From assembly GCA_016795285.1 (NCBI GenBank), contig JAEUIC010000011.1, positions 62,001-126,000 of the forward strand: a stretch of 64,000 nucleotides of DNA, given 5' to 3'. This stretch comes from Planctomycetota bacterium. Its GTDB lineage: Bacteria; Planctomycetota; B15-G4; SIAN01. Both the position numbers and the translations under genes were made by a program. The number at the start of each line of letters is the position of its first letter. Position 1 is the stretch's first letter. Shown here one piece after another: positions 8,440-18,273 of the stretch. Below the pieces are notes generated by a model. It was given only the letters and a program-made list of their open reading frames with translations, was not told the DNA's origin and did not search any database.

Positions 8440-10403
8440 GCGAGCAGCTCGTCGATCGTGTCGCGCGCGACGGCGTGGTAGCTGGCGCGCGCCTTCGCGT
8501 AGATCCGCGCGGCGATCGGCTTGCCCCACTCGCTCTTCGCGAGCGCGGCGTAGAGCGGCTTCAGGAACTTGCGCCGCCCCTGCGCGGTGAGGAAGCGCTC
8601 GAGCGCGCCGAGGACCGGCTCGTAGCGATGGTCGACGCACTGCGCGAGCCACGCGAAGAGCACCTCGGAGTTGCCGCGCGCCGACAATCCGAACGCCGCG
8701 TCCAGCTCGGCGAGCTGCGCGTGGGTCGCCGACGCCGGGAGCTGGCGGAGGAAGTGCTGCCACTGCTGCGTCGTGAACGTCGCGACGTCGAGCGACGCTG
8801 CGGGCGCACCGGCGACGAACCTCTCCATCGCGCTGCTGGCGCGGGCGAGGGCCGCCGAGCTCGCTTGCGGGCAGTTCGACGGCAACCCCGGCCCGTCGAC
8901 CCACGCGCCGATCTGCAGCGCCGTCTTCCAGTCGGGGCGCGCGGCCAGCAGCTCGCGATCGAGGAAGGCGAGGAAGTCGTCGGTCGTGCGGCTGGTGAAG
9001 GCGTGGCCGTCGAACCAGCGGCGCAGGAACGCGTCGAACCGCTCGCGCCCGACCGTCCGCTCGATCACTTGCAGGAAGCGGGCGCCCTTCTCGTAGGCGA
9101 TCTCGGTCATGCCGTCGTCGGGATTGCGCCCCTCGAGCGCGAGGCGCAGATGGGTGTCGCGCGCGTGGCCGCCGGCGGAGAGCTCCTCGATCGTCTTCTC
9201 GAGGTCCTGGCGCCCCAAGACGGCCAGCGCCTCCTCGAACTCGGTGCCGAAGAGCGCCTCCATGATCCGGTGCTCGAAGTAGACGGTGAACCCCTCGTTC
9301 AGCCAGAAGTCGTTCCAGGTCGCGTTGGTGACGAGGTTGCCCGACCAGCTGTGCGCCAGCTCGTGCGCGACCAGCGAGACCAGCGAGCGGTCGCCCGCGA
9401 GGATGGTCGGCGTCGCGAAGGTGAGGCGCGGGTTCTCCATGCCGCCGAACGGGAAGCTCGGCGGGAGGACGAGCAGGTCGTAGCGGCCGAAGCGGTAGGG
9501 CCCGTAGAGGCGCTCGGCCGCGTCGATCATCGCGGGCAGGTCGACGAACTCCGCCGCCGCGCGCGCCAGCACCGGCCGCTCGGCGTAGACGCCACACTCC
9601 TTGCCGAGCGACGCGAAGCCGAGGTCCCCCACCGCGAGCGCCATCAGGTAGCTCGGGATCGGCTGCGGCATGTCGAACTCGTAGACGCCGTCGGCGCGCG
9701 CCGCTTGCGGGTTGCTGGCCGACATCAAGGCCAGGAGCGGCGGACCGCCCGCCGGCGCCTTCACCGTGATGCGTGCGCCGTAGGTCATGCGCACGCCGGG
9801 GGTGTCCTGGCACGGGATCCAGGTGCGCGCGAGGATCGCCTGCGACTGCGTGAAGAGGAAGGGCGACTTGCCGCCCGCCGTCTGCTCGGGCGACAACCAT
9901 TGCACGGCCGCGGCGCTCGGACTGGTCGCGTAGTCGACGTGGATCCAGAGCGAGCGGGCGCCCGCGCCCTCCGCCCCCGCCGCCGGCAGCTCGATCGTGA
10001 GCGGCGCGCCGAAGTCGGGCTGCGCGCTCCCCATCGCGAACGGCAGCGGCGTGCGCGCTGCGAGGCCGCCCGCCGCCGGCGCCGCACCCGACCAGGTGAC
10101 CGCCCCGATCGCGAGGTCGCGCGTGTCGAGCACCAGCTGCGTCGCGCCCGGCTGCACCTCCACCGCGAGGCTCGCCCGACCGGAGAGCCGCTTCGTCGCG
10201 AAGTCGACCGCGAGGTCGAGCTCGAGCCGCGTGACGCGCGCCTCGAGCGGCCGCGCATGGGAGTGGGAATCGTGCGCCATCGTTCGCTCCTCGCCGTCGC
10301 CATCGCCGCGCGGCGCCGCACTGCACGCCGCGCCCAGCACGAGCGCGGCCATCGCCGCCGCCTGCACCGCCATCACCACCGCCCGCGCCGCTGTTCGTCG
10401 CAT
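8427..10403 (-). CDS. M1-family zinc aminopeptidase (leukotriene A4 hydrolase type), probable lipoprotein
   Basis: This 658-residue metallopeptidase removes N-terminal residues from peptides. Zinc ligands are H347, H351 and E370 in HELAH-x18-E. FGGMEN precedes them as the exopeptidase motif, and a conserved Tyr follows in YEKGARF. The C-terminal roughly 130 residues form a helical LTA4H-type domain. The chosen start gives a hydrophobic N-terminus ending in LGAAC, a poor but possible lipobox. An alternative ATG at 10280 ([16 protein letters not shown]) has GAGGAG 7 nt upstream, a much better ribosome-binding site, and would give a cytoplasmic enzyme. It is the first gene of a three-gene reverse-strand unit with the membrane and VF530 proteins. 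Confidence 0.88.
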   Translation of the reverse strand: MRRTAARAVVMAVQAAAMAALVLGAACSAAPRGDGDGEERTMAHDSHSHARPLEARVTRLELDLAVDFATKRLSGRASLAVEVQPGATQLVLDTRDLAIGAVTWSGAAPAAGGLAARTPLPFAMGSAQPDFGAPLTIELPAAGAEGAGARSLWIHVDYATSPSAAAVQWLSPEQTAGGKSPFLFTQSQAILARTWIPCQDTPGVRMTYGARITVKAPAGGPPLLALMSASNPQAARADGVYEFDMPQPIPSYLMALAVGDLGFASLGKECGVYAERPVLARAAAEFVDLPAMIDAAERLYGPYRFGRYDLLVLPPSFPFGGMENPRLTFATPTILAGDRSLVSLVAHELAHSWSGNLVTNATWNDFWLNEGFTVYFEHRIMEALFGTEFEEALAVLGRQDLEKTIEELSAGGHARDTHLRLALEGRNPDDGMTEIAYEKGARFLQVIERTVGRERFDAFLRRWFDGHAFTSRTTDDFLAFLDRELLAARPDWKTALQIGAWVDGPGLPSNCPQASSAALARASSAMERFVAGAPAASLDVATFTTQQWQHFLRQLPASATHAQLAELDAAFGLSARGNSEVLFAWLAQCVDHRYEPVLGALERFLTAQGRRKFLKPLYAALAKSEWGKPIAARIYAKARASYHAVARDTIDELLAWPK

Positions 10404-10671
10404 GCGTGCCCGCCATCTGCCCCGCCCGCGAGCCGCTCGCCCGCCGCGAAGAGCGCGGGAGCTTGCCGGCGCAGGCGCGCCGGCGGAAGGGCGGGGCGGC
10501 ACGCCGCGCTGCGGCTCGCGACGCCGGACTCGTCCCCGTGAGGGCCCCTCGCGCCAGCGCATGTCGAGTCGAACCCTGTCACCACCGCCGCCGAGGCGCG
10601 TCCTCGCGGTCGATCCGGCGCCGAACTGCTGGTGGAGGAGCGCCGACGATTCCCGGGACGGGGTCTTGACC

Positions 10672-11088
10672 GTGAGTATCCCCAATCCGATATTGAAGGT
10701 CGTTCCGGGCGGCGCGAAGCCGCTCGTCTGGCTCGGAGGCGAGATCAAGACCCCGCCCTTCGGCGTGGCGGCGCGCCGGGAGGCGGGCTTCTTGCTGCGC
10801 CTGCTCCAAGAGGGCGAGTCGATCGGCATGCCGAAGTCGCGCCCCATGCCGACGATCGGCCGAGGCTGCCTCGAGCTGCGAGTGCAGGACGAGGCTCACG
10901 CCTGGCGCATCGTCTGCTTCGTGGCGGCCGATGCGATCGTGATCCTCGACGTGTTTCCGAAGACGACTCGCGCGACGCCGAAGCAGATCCTCGTCACGTG
11001 CCGACGACGCTTGGTGGCGTACCGGCGCGAGGTGGACGAGCGACCCGGCCGCTTGAAAGGTCGGGACGACTCGAGGAGGGTGCGATGA
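10672..11088 (+). CDS. RelE/HigB-like toxin (Gp49-like)
   Basis: This 138-residue protein carries the Gp49-like (phage-derived, RelE/ParE superfamily) signature: PLVWLGGEIKTPPF, then ARREAGFLLRLLQEGESIGM, SRPMPTIG, ELRVQD and WRIVCFVAADAIVILDVFPK. Related toxins cleave mRNA at the ribosome. The GTG at 10672 gives a length close to the family norm. An in-frame ATG at 10561 would add 37 poorly conserved residues. The stop overlaps the start of an XRE antitoxin gene by 4 nt. Toxin-before-antitoxin order is typical of higBA. The 268-bp gap upstream, between the M1 gene start and this gene, shows no further gene or clear operator. Confidence 0.8.
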   Translation: MSIPNPILKVVPGGAKPLVWLGGEIKTPPFGVAARREAGFLLRLLQEGESIGMPKSRPMPTIGRGCLELRVQDEAHAWRIVCFVAADAIVILDVFPKTTRATPKQILVTCRRRLVAYRREVDERPGRLKGRDDSRRVR

Positions 11089-11417
11089 AGCCGAACACGC
11101 GACGCCGCCTGCAAGCGGCTGGATGGAGCGTCGGCACGCCGGCGCAGTTCCTCGAGCTCTCCGCCGTGGACGAAGCGTTCGTCGAGCTCAAGGTCGCGCT
11201 CGCGAAGGCCCTCCGCGCCGCGAGGGAGAAGAAGGGGCTGACCCAGGCGCAGGTCGCTCGCGCCGTCGGCTCCAGCCAGCCACGCGTCGCCTTCATGGAA
11301 GCGAGCGAGGCGAGCGTCTCGGTCGACCTGCTGGTCCGCACCCTGCTTGCGCTCGGCAGCTCGCTCACGGATCTGGCGGCGGTGATCCGTGCCGCCGGGC
11401 GGCGCCGCTCGGCGTGA
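11085..11417 (+). CDS. XRE-family HTH antitoxin (HigA-like)
   Basis: This 110-residue protein has a C-terminal XRE helix-turn-helix (ALRAAREKKGLTQAQVARAV, then SSQPRVAFMEASE) that should bind DNA and repress the pair. The N-terminal roughly 40 residues probably contact the toxin. The ATG overlaps the toxin stop by 4 nt and has GAGGAGG 5-6 nt upstream, so antitoxin translation should be strong. It is convergent with the EamA gene only 18 nt downstream, with no visible terminator between. Confidence 0.85.
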   Translation: MKPNTRRRLQAAGWSVGTPAQFLELSAVDEAFVELKVALAKALRAAREKKGLTQAQVARAVGSSQPRVAFMEASEASVSVDLLVRTLLALGSSLTDLAAVIRAAGRRRSA

Positions 11418-11435
11418 GAGAACGTGCGCTTGCCC

Positions 11436-12368
11436 TCAATCGAACAAGAGCAGCGGCACCCCCGCGGTCGCCAGCAGCGTCCCGATCCAGGCGATGAGGC
11501 GGTAGCGCTCGTGGAGCAGCGTCACCGCCATCGGCAGGAGGAAGAGCGGCGTCGTGGAGAGGAGGCAGAGGGCGACGCTCGCGTCGAGGCGGGCGTAGGC
11601 GGCCTGCTGCAGGAAGATGCCGAGGAAGGTGGCGAGGAAGACGGCGACCAGCTCCTTCCTCATCCGCGGCAGCTGGCGCAGCGGCGCGAAGTCGAGCGCG
11701 CTGCGCCGCATCACCAGCGTGGCGAGCAGCGTCCCCGCCGCGGCGCCGCTCATCCGCAGCGTCGAGCCGGGCAGGTCGCCGACGGCGCGGATCGCGTGGT
11801 GCGTCAGCATCCCGGCGGTCGCGTTGCAGAGCGACGACGCGATGCCGCACGCGGTGCCGGTGAGGCGCAGCCGGCGCGCGGCGGCGCGCTCGATCGCGTC
11901 GGGAGCGACCGCGTGCACCGTCGGCGCGCGGCCGAAGATGACCAGCAGCACGCCGCCCAGCACCAGCGCGATGCCGCCGAGCTCGCGCGCGCCGAGCTGC
12001 TCGGTCCCGAGCAGGAAGCCGAACGCCGCCGACCAGATCGGCGAGAGCTGGTTCAACGCGATCGCCGGCTGCGCGCCGAGCCGCTTCAGCGCCTCGAAGA
12101 GGAAGACGTCGCCGACCGCCAAGCCGAGCGCGCCCGACGCGAGCAGCGTCGCCCCCTCCCGCGTGAGCAGCGCGCGCGGCGCGGCGCCGCCGTTCAGCAG
12201 CAGCGTCGCGGTCCAGAAGAGCAGCAGCGCGATCGCGATGCGGAAAGCGTTCATCGCGCGCGGGCCGTGGCGCACGATCGCCGCCTTGAAGAGCACGGTC
12301 GAGATCGCCCACGAGGCCGCCGCCGCGAGGGCCGCCGCACCGCCGGCGACCGCAGGATCGAGCGTCAC
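11436..12368 (-). CDS. EamA/DMT-family transporter
   Basis: This 310-residue protein has ten predicted membrane helices in two EamA halves, the normal architecture of drug/metabolite transporters that export amino acids or other small compounds. The conserved first-helix region (AAAASWAISTVLFKAA) and the end of the first half, where FLFEALKRLGAQPAIALNQLSP matches the usual family pattern, are clear. The start overlaps the stop of the upstream phosphodiesterase lipoprotein gene by 4 nt, so the two form an operon. The substrate is unknown. Confidence 0.85.
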   Translation of the reverse strand: MTLDPAVAGGAAALAAAASWAISTVLFKAAIVRHGPRAMNAFRIAIALLLFWTATLLLNGGAAPRALLTREGATLLASGALGLAVGDVFLFEALKRLGAQPAIALNQLSPIWSAAFGFLLGTEQLGARELGGIALVLGGVLLVIFGRAPTVHAVAPDAIERAAARRLRLTGTACGIASSLCNATAGMLTHHAIRAVGDLPGSTLRMSGAAAGTLLATLVMRRSALDFAPLRQLPRMRKELVAVFLATFLGIFLQQAAYARLDASVALCLLSTTPLFLLPMAVTLLHERYRLIAWIGTLLATAGVPLLLFD

Positions 12369-13966
12369 TTCCGATCGCCGTCGCGCGGCGACGCGCCATC
12401 GCCGTCGCGCGGCAGCGCGCCATCAGCATCGCGCGGCGGCCCGGTCGGCAGGTCGACCCCGTCGTCGCCGGTGTAGCCGAGCGCCCTCAGCTGCTCGAGG
12501 TTCGGGCCGTCGACGCTCCGCAGCTCCGCCTCGAAGTGGCGCTCGAAGGCGGAGATCTTCTGCAGCAGTTCGGCGCGTCGGCGCTTCCACTCGGGGTCGT
12601 CGTGAGTCGCGACGCTGCGCAGCGGATGGGCGGCGCGCGCCTCCGCCGACAGCACGTGGAGCAGCGGCTTGCCGGCACCATCCTTCGCGTAGGGCAATCC
12701 GGCGCGCACCAGCAGCGTCGGCAGCACGTCCTCGACGCGGCCGATCGGCGCCACGTCGCCGCGCGTCGCGCCGCTCTTCAGCGGCTGCTTCTTCCAGCAG
12801 GGGCCGGCAGCGAGGAAGACGCCGGGCGGCGCATCCTGGTGGTTGCCCGAATCGGCGCGCCCGACGCGCTCGTCGGGGAACGCCTCCTTGCGCGCGACCG
12901 CGTGGAAGCCGTGGTCGGAGAGGAGCAGGAAGTCGGCCTCGGGCGCGCGGCGGCGCAGCTCCCCCACCGTCGCGTCGATGAAGCGGTAGGCGGTCTCGAT
13001 CATGCCGCCGAAGCGCGCGACGTCGGCCTCGTTGGGGCGATCGTCGAACGCGGCCGGCTCGAAGTAGCGCCAGAACATGTGGGAGGCGACGTCGACGCTG
13101 CCGAGATAGAGGAGCAGCGCGTCGGGCCGCTGCGGCGCGTCGACCACGTCGAGCGCGGCCGCAGTGAAGAGCAGGTCGGCGTAGTGGGCGGTGCGCAGGA
13201 CCGACCAGAGCTGCGTCGGCAGCTTGCGCTCGGGCGCGGGCGCGGGGCCGAACCGCTCGGCGTAGGGGTCGCGCCCCGCCTGGATCGCCTCGAAGAGCTC
13301 CTGCGCGTGGGCGTCCATCCGCGCGGCGCGCTCCTCGGGCCACACCTGGTTCTGCACGCCGGCGAGGTAGCTCCCCTTCCAGAGCTTCCCGCCGTCGGAG
13401 ATGTCGGCCTGCGCGCGCGTCGAGGTCTGCGCGACCATGCCGCCACGGATCGGCTCGACCGGATAGGTGCACCACCAGCCGACCACTTCGGTGACGAGCC
13501 CCGCCTCGTCGTAGAGGTTCCAGAGCGCCTTGCTCTGGCGATGCATGCTGAGGAAGAGGTGCGGGAGGTCGTCGCCGCCGCGGTAGGTGAACCCCTTGAT
13601 GCCGTGGTCGCCCGGCAGCTTCCCGGTCACCACCGTCGTCCAGATGATCGGTGACAGGGTGATGTCAAGCGTGGCGAGCTCGCCCGCGCACCCCTCCTGC
13701 GCCAGCGCCGCCAAGTTCGGCAGCGCTCCCTTGGCGAAGAACTGCAGCAGCAGCTCCCACTCGAGCCCATCCGCGCCGACGACGATCAGCGGCCGCTGCC
13801 CGCTCGCCGGCGGCGCCGCCTTCGCGCCGCCGACCGCGCCGCTGCCCGAATCGGTCGACGGGGCGTCACTGCAGCCGGCCGCGACGCCACTCGCGACGAC
13901 GCAGAGCAGCAGCGCTGCGGTCCGCTGCGCCATCGACGACCCGTTCGAGCTCCGAGCGTGGTTCAC
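12365..13966 (-). CDS. Alkaline phosphatase-superfamily lipoprotein (type I phosphodiesterase/phosphatase)
   Basis: This 533-residue exported enzyme is of the AlkP superfamily. Metal-site motifs are VVGADGLEW (first Asp), WTTVVTGKLPGDHGI (catalytic Thr region) and LLLSDHGFHAV (Asp-His). The N-terminus ends in VAAGC, consistent with lipid attachment. It probably hydrolyses phosphodiesters or phosphomonoesters outside the cytoplasm. The GTG start at 13966 has AAAAGGTG 5 nt upstream. An ATG at 13933 would also leave a signal peptide. The C-terminal tail consists of three 8-residue copies of a PRDxDGAx unit, encoded by a 24-bp tandem repeat that runs up to the EamA start. A box TACGGT lies about 21 nt upstream of the start. 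Confidence 0.8.
   Translation of the reverse strand: MNHARSSNGSSMAQRTAALLLCVVASGVAAGCSDAPSTDSGSGAVGGAKAAPPASGQRPLIVVGADGLEWELLLQFFAKGALPNLAALAQEGCAGELATLDITLSPIIWTTVVTGKLPGDHGIKGFTYRGGDDLPHLFLSMHRQSKALWNLYDEAGLVTEVVGWWCTYPVEPIRGGMVAQTSTRAQADISDGGKLWKGSYLAGVQNQVWPEERAARMDAHAQELFEAIQAGRDPYAERFGPAPAPERKLPTQLWSVLRTAHYADLLFTAAALDVVDAPQRPDALLLYLGSVDVASHMFWRYFEPAAFDDRPNEADVARFGGMIETAYRFIDATVGELRRRAPEADFLLLSDHGFHAVARKEAFPDERVGRADSGNHQDAPPGVFLAAGPCWKKQPLKSGATRGDVAPIGRVEDVLPTLLVRAGLPYAKDGAGKPLLHVLSAEARAAHPLRSVATHDDPEWKRRRAELLQKISAFERHFEAELRSVDGPNLEQLRALGYTGDDGVDLPTGPPRDADGALPRDGDGASPRDGDRK
12374..12445 (-). repeat. 24-bp tandem repeat, 3 copies, in a 3' coding end
   Basis: Copies at 12374-12397 and 12398-12421 differ at one or two positions; a third at 12422-12445 is more diverged. 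Because 24 is a multiple of 3, the phosphodiesterase gene gains 8-residue units (PRDxDGAx) and stays in frame into the EamA start. Confidence 0.7.
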
Positions 13967-14081
13967 GCGGCACCTTTTAACTCGCGCACCGTAGGGGAAG
14001 CGGCACGCTTGCCAGCGAGGGGCGGCACGGGTGTAGTGCCACGCTCACGCCGGTCGGGCCGCGCGCGGCTCGAACCAGCAC

Positions 14082-14117
14082 GCATGCCAGGACGCATGCC
14101 AGGACGCATGCCAGGAC
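14082..14117 (+). repeat. 12-bp tandem repeat, 3 copies, at a translation start region
   Basis: GCATGCCAGGAC occurs three times (14082-14093, 14094-14105, 14106-14117), followed by a partial copy GCATGAAGGAG. Each unit has an ATG and an AGGA, and the ATGs are all in one frame, different from that of the Fe-S subunit gene starting at 14137. The true ribosome-binding site AAGGAG (14123-14128) lies directly behind. The 170-bp gap to 13966 holds nothing else clear. Confidence 0.75.
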
Positions 14118-14136
14118 GCATGAAGGAGAACGGCGC

Positions 14137-14802
<666 letters not shown>

Positions 14803-14803
14803 C

Positions 14804-16933
14804 ATGGTCGACCTCGCCTGGCCCGATCCGAACGACTGCTCGATCCTCGGCAAGCGCACGCCGCGCATCGACGGCCCCGACAAGACGACCGGCCGCGCCA
14901 AGTACACCTACGACATCAACCGCCCGCGCATGCTCTGGGCGAAGTTCGCGACCTGCCCCTACGGGCGCGCCAAGGTCGCCACCCTCGACACCAGCGCCGC
15001 CGAGGCGATGCCGGGCGTCGTCGCGGTCGAGGTGATCGCGCCGGTCGGGACCGAGTGCAAGGTCCACTTCCAGGAGGTGGCGTGCGTCGCCGCCGAGAGC
15101 GAAGAGGTCGCCCGCGAGGCGGCGCGCCGCATCAAGGTGACCTGGGAAGTGCTCGAGCCGTGCGTCAGCGATGACGACGTCGAGATGGCCGGCAACAAGG
15201 CGAAGAAGGGCAAGGAGCAGCTGACCGACGGCTTCGACGCCGCCCTCGCCGGCGCCGCCGTCGTGAGCGAGACCGAGGTCGGCTGCTCGATCCTCACCCA
15301 CTGCTGCCTCGAGTCGCACGGCTCGATGGTCGAGGTCGCCGAGCAGGACGGCAAGACGGCGGTGACCGCGTGGAGCTCGACGCAGGCGGTGTCGGGCGTC
15401 GGCGGCGAGTTCGCCAGCGCGATCGGCGTCGAGGGCTCGCAGGTCCACGTGATCTGCCAGCACATGGGCGGCGGCTTCGGCTCGAAGTTCGGCGCCGATC
15501 TCTGGGGCGCGCTGGCGGCGCGACTGGCGAAGAAGACCGGCCGGCCGGTCAAGGTGATGCTCGAGCGCGACATGGAGATCGCGCTGGCCGGCTCGCGCCC
15601 CTCCGCGTTCGCGACGATGCGCGTCGGCGTGAAGGACGACGGCGAGATCGTCGCGTGGGAGTCGGCCGCCTGGGGCAGCGGCGGCAACACCGGCGGCATG
15701 GGCGCGCCGGGACTGCCCTACGTCTTCGGCAACATCCCGCACAAGAAGACGCAGACGACGCCGATCTTCACCAACAGCGGCAACGCGCGAGCGTGGCGCG
15801 CGCCGAACCACCCGCAGATGTGCCTGCTGACCATGGCGGCGCTCTCCGACGCCGCCGCTGAGCTCGGCATGGACGAGCTCGAGTTCTTCCGGAAGAACCT
15901 CGGGCTGACCGCCCGGGCCGACGTCTATCGCGAGGAGCTCGCCATCGCCGCCGAGCGGATCGGCTGGGCGAAGAAGTGGATCCCGCGCGGCGAGCAGAAG
16001 GGGGTGGTGCGGCGCGGCCTCGGCCTCGCGATGCACACCTGGGGCGGCGGACCGCACACCAGCAACGTGCAGTGCACGCTCCATCCCGACGGCGCAGTCG
16101 AGATCCGCTGCGGCACGCAGGACCTGGGCGTCGGCGCGCGCACGGCGATCGCGGTGGTGGCGGCCGAGACGTTCGGGCTGCCGCTCGAGAAGATCACCGT
16201 CCTCATCGGCGACAACCGCTACCCGCAGTCGGACGGCTCGGGCGGCTCGACGACGATCGGCGCGATCAGCACCGCGACGCGCGACGCGTGCGTGAAGGCG
16301 GTGAACCAGATGCTCGCGGCGGTGGCGCCCGAGCTGAACGCGCCGGCCGAGCAGCTCGTCGCGAAGGAGGGGATGGTGCGCGCGGCCGGATCGACGGCGG
16401 GCGGGCTCCCCTTCGCCGACGCCTGCCGCCGCATCGGCGCGCAGCCGATCGTCACGATGGGCACCACGCAGCGCGGCAACGGGATGTCCAGTTCCCAGGT
16501 CGGCGGCGTGCAGATGGCCGAGGTCGAGGTCGACTGCGAGACCGGCATCATCCGCGTCGTGAAGATGGTCGCGGTGCAGGACGTCGGCCGGATCATCGAC
16601 CTGCTCACCACCGAGAGCCAGGTGCGCGGCGCGCTGATCATGGGCGTCTGCGCGGCGCTCTACGAGGAGCGCGTGATGGACCCGACGACGGGCGCGCTGC
16701 TCAACCCCGACCTCGAGTTCTACAAGCTCGCCGGCATCGCCGACGTGGGCGAGCTCGACGTCCACATGATGCAGACGGACGAGCACCTGAAGCGCGGCGT
16801 GATCGGCATCGGCGAGCCGCCCGCCATCAGCCCGATGGCCGCGATCAGCAACGCGGTGGCGAACGCCATCGGCGCGCGCGTGAAGCGCTGCCCGATGACG
16901 CCCGATCGCGTGCTGGCGGCGTTGAAGGCGTGA
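14804..16933 (+). CDS. Molybdopterin-binding subunit of periplasmic xanthine dehydrogenase-family enzyme (PaoC/YagR-like)
   Basis: This 709-residue catalytic subunit binds the molybdenum cofactor. Visible motifs are MGGGFGSKFG (about residues 223-232), AWRAPNHPQ, GTQDLGVGARTA, SDGSGGSTTIGAIS and a C-terminal GIGEPPAISP carrying the catalytic Glu. It has no signal of its own, so it should travel with the Tat-tagged Fe-S subunit. The length is close to PaoC (about 730). It follows the Fe-S gene by 1 nt and precedes the FAD gene by 28 nt. Family members oxidise aldehydes or N-heterocycles. The aldehyde oxidoreductase role is inferred from gene order and Tat export. Confidence 0.88.
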   Translation: MVDLAWPDPNDCSILGKRTPRIDGPDKTTGRAKYTYDINRPRMLWAKFATCPYGRAKVATLDTSAAEAMPGVVAVEVIAPVGTECKVHFQEVACVAAESEEVAREAARRIKVTWEVLEPCVSDDDVEMAGNKAKKGKEQLTDGFDAALAGAAVVSETEVGCSILTHCCLESHGSMVEVAEQDGKTAVTAWSSTQAVSGVGGEFASAIGVEGSQVHVICQHMGGGFGSKFGADLWGALAARLAKKTGRPVKVMLERDMEIALAGSRPSAFATMRVGVKDDGEIVAWESAAWGSGGNTGGMGAPGLPYVFGNIPHKKTQTTPIFTNSGNARAWRAPNHPQMCLLTMAALSDAAAELGMDELEFFRKNLGLTARADVYREELAIAAERIGWAKKWIPRGEQKGVVRRGLGLAMHTWGGGPHTSNVQCTLHPDGAVEIRCGTQDLGVGARTAIAVVAAETFGLPLEKITVLIGDNRYPQSDGSGGSTTIGAISTATRDACVKAVNQMLAAVAPELNAPAEQLVAKEGMVRAAGSTAGGLPFADACRRIGAQPIVTMGTTQRGNGMSSSQVGGVQMAEVEVDCETGIIRVVKMVAVQDVGRIIDLLTTESQVRGALIMGVCAALYEERVMDPTTGALLNPDLEFYKLAGIADVGELDVHMMQTDEHLKRGVIGIGEPPAISPMAAISNAVANAIGARVKRCPMTPDRVLAALKA

Positions 16934-16961
16934 GCGGAACCGGGAACGCAGGAGCCAAGCG

Positions 16962-17945
16962 ATGAACGCATTCGAATACGCCCGTCCCGCCACCGTCGCC
17001 GAAGCGGTCGGCCTGCTCTCGAAGCAGGAGGGCGAGACGGCGCCGCTCGCGGGCGGCACCGACCTGCTCTCCTTGATGAAGGACTTCCTCGTCGAGCCGA
17101 AGCGCGTCGTCTCGCTGATGGGGATCGAGCCGCTCGCCGAGATCGCGGTCGGCGCGAGCGAGCTGCGCATCGGCGCGACGGTGACGCTCGACGCGCTGCT
17201 GCAGGCGGGCTTCTTGAACCAATGGGGCGCCAAGTGGCCAGCGCTCTGGCATGCGGCGGCCGGCATCAAGAGCCCGCAGCTGCGCGCCATGGGGACGGTC
17301 GGCGGGGAACTCCTGCAGCGGCCGCGCTGCTGGTACTTCCGCCGCGGCCACGGGCTGCTCGCGCAGGATGCGAAGGGCGAGTCGCTCGTCCCGCGCGGCG
17401 ACCACCGCTACCACGCGATCTTCGGCAACGCCGGCCCGGCCAAGTTCGTCCACCCGTCGAGCCTCGCGCCCGCGCTGATCGCGCTCGGCGCCGAGGCGGA
17501 ACTCGTCTCGCCGCGCGGCGTGCGGACGGTGAAGGTCGAGGAGCTCTACCGCGCGCCGCAAGCCGCAGGCGAACGCGAGACGACGCTCGCTGCCGACGAG
17601 CTGCTGACCGCGGTGGTGCTGAAGAAGGTGGCGCCGAAGAGCGCCACCTACGAGGTACGGCCGCGCCAGGGGCTCGACTGGCCGCTGGTGGCGGCGTCGG
17701 TCGCGCTCGAGCTGGACGGCGGCAAGGTGAAGGCGGCGCGCGTGGCGCTCGGCCATGTGGCGCCGACGCCGTGGCCGGTCGATGCGGCGGCGCTGGTCGG
17801 CAAGCCGCTCGACGAGGCGGCGATCGGCGCGTTCGCGGTTGCCGCTCTGCAAGGCGCGACCCCGCTCGCGAAGAACGCCTACAAGGTCGAGCTCGCCCAG
17901 GTCGCCATCCGCCGCGCGTTCGCCGCGGCGCTGAAGGGGATTTGA
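16962..17945 (+). CDS. FAD-binding subunit of molybdenum hydroxylase (PaoB/YagS-like, no extra Fe-S cluster)
   Basis: This 327-residue flavin subunit has the FAD motif PLAGGTDLLSLMKD (about residues 29-42) and the second flavin loop GTVGGELLQRPRCWYFR. In most relatives the residue after GG is Asn; here it is Glu. PaoB has a [4Fe-4S] cluster, but this protein keeps only one of the needed cysteines (in RPRCWYF), so that cluster should be absent. This contrasts with the second system at 29.7-33.7 kb. The C-terminal CO-dehydrogenase flavoprotein domain is present. It lies 28 nt after the Mo subunit and 3 nt before the Cys-rich mini-protein. Confidence 0.85.
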   Translation: MNAFEYARPATVAEAVGLLSKQEGETAPLAGGTDLLSLMKDFLVEPKRVVSLMGIEPLAEIAVGASELRIGATVTLDALLQAGFLNQWGAKWPALWHAAAGIKSPQLRAMGTVGGELLQRPRCWYFRRGHGLLAQDAKGESLVPRGDHRYHAIFGNAGPAKFVHPSSLAPALIALGAEAELVSPRGVRTVKVEELYRAPQAAGERETTLAADELLTAVVLKKVAPKSATYEVRPRQGLDWPLVAASVALELDGGKVKAARVALGHVAPTPWPVDAAALVGKPLDEAAIGAFAVAALQGATPLAKNAYKVELAQVAIRRAFAAALKGI

Positions 17946-17948
17946 CCC

Positions 17949-18182
17949 ATGAGCTTCATGAACCTCCGCCCCGCCGCCGGGCATCGCCTCTGCCGCCAGC
18001 TGCGCTGCAAGGAGATGTACTACAACTCGCCCGACCAGCTCGAGCGGGCGCGCGCCAACCCGGCCGAGGCGCTGGCGAACAAGCACTTCTGGTGCTTGAA
18101 GACCTTCACGGCGATGGGCCCGGAGAACGAGCCGTGCAGCGCCGACGCCTGCTCGCCGGAGCGCCCCTGCTACGAAGCTTGA
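17949..18182 (+). CDS. Cys-rich mini-protein in the molybdenum hydroxylase operon
   Basis: This 77-residue cytoplasmic-looking protein has six cysteines (C15, C20, C49, C63, C68, C74), one pair as C-x4-C and a final CSADACSPERPCYE cluster. It also has LRCKEMYYNSPDQ and FWCLKTFTAMGPENEP segments that look conserved rather than random. It starts 3 nt after the FAD subunit stop, so it is part of the operon. The cysteine pattern suggests metal binding, and a role in cofactor or electron handling is conceivable but not shown. I recall similar short proteins in Planctomycetota and Myxococcota without an assigned function. Confidence 0.7.
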   Translation: MSFMNLRPAAGHRLCRQLRCKEMYYNSPDQLERARANPAEALANKHFWCLKTFTAMGPENEPCSADACSPERPCYEA

Positions 18183-18273
18183 ACGGGAGGCGTGATCCCC
18201 GCGGCGCATCTGCGCCGATAGAGTCCGCGCCGTGCTGCCGCCGCCGATCGGCGCGGCCCGTAGGAGTACCCGC

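Noticed and set aside
10404..10671. An additional gene between the M1 peptidase and the toxin
   Set aside because: Open frames here are Arg/Pro/Ala-rich continuations of neighbours without ribosome-binding sites. An in-frame ATG at 10561 may at most extend the toxin N-terminus.
16962..17945. [4Fe-4S] cluster in the first FAD subunit, as in PaoB
   Set aside because: Only one cysteine lies in the relevant region, so a cluster cannot be formed with the usual ligands.
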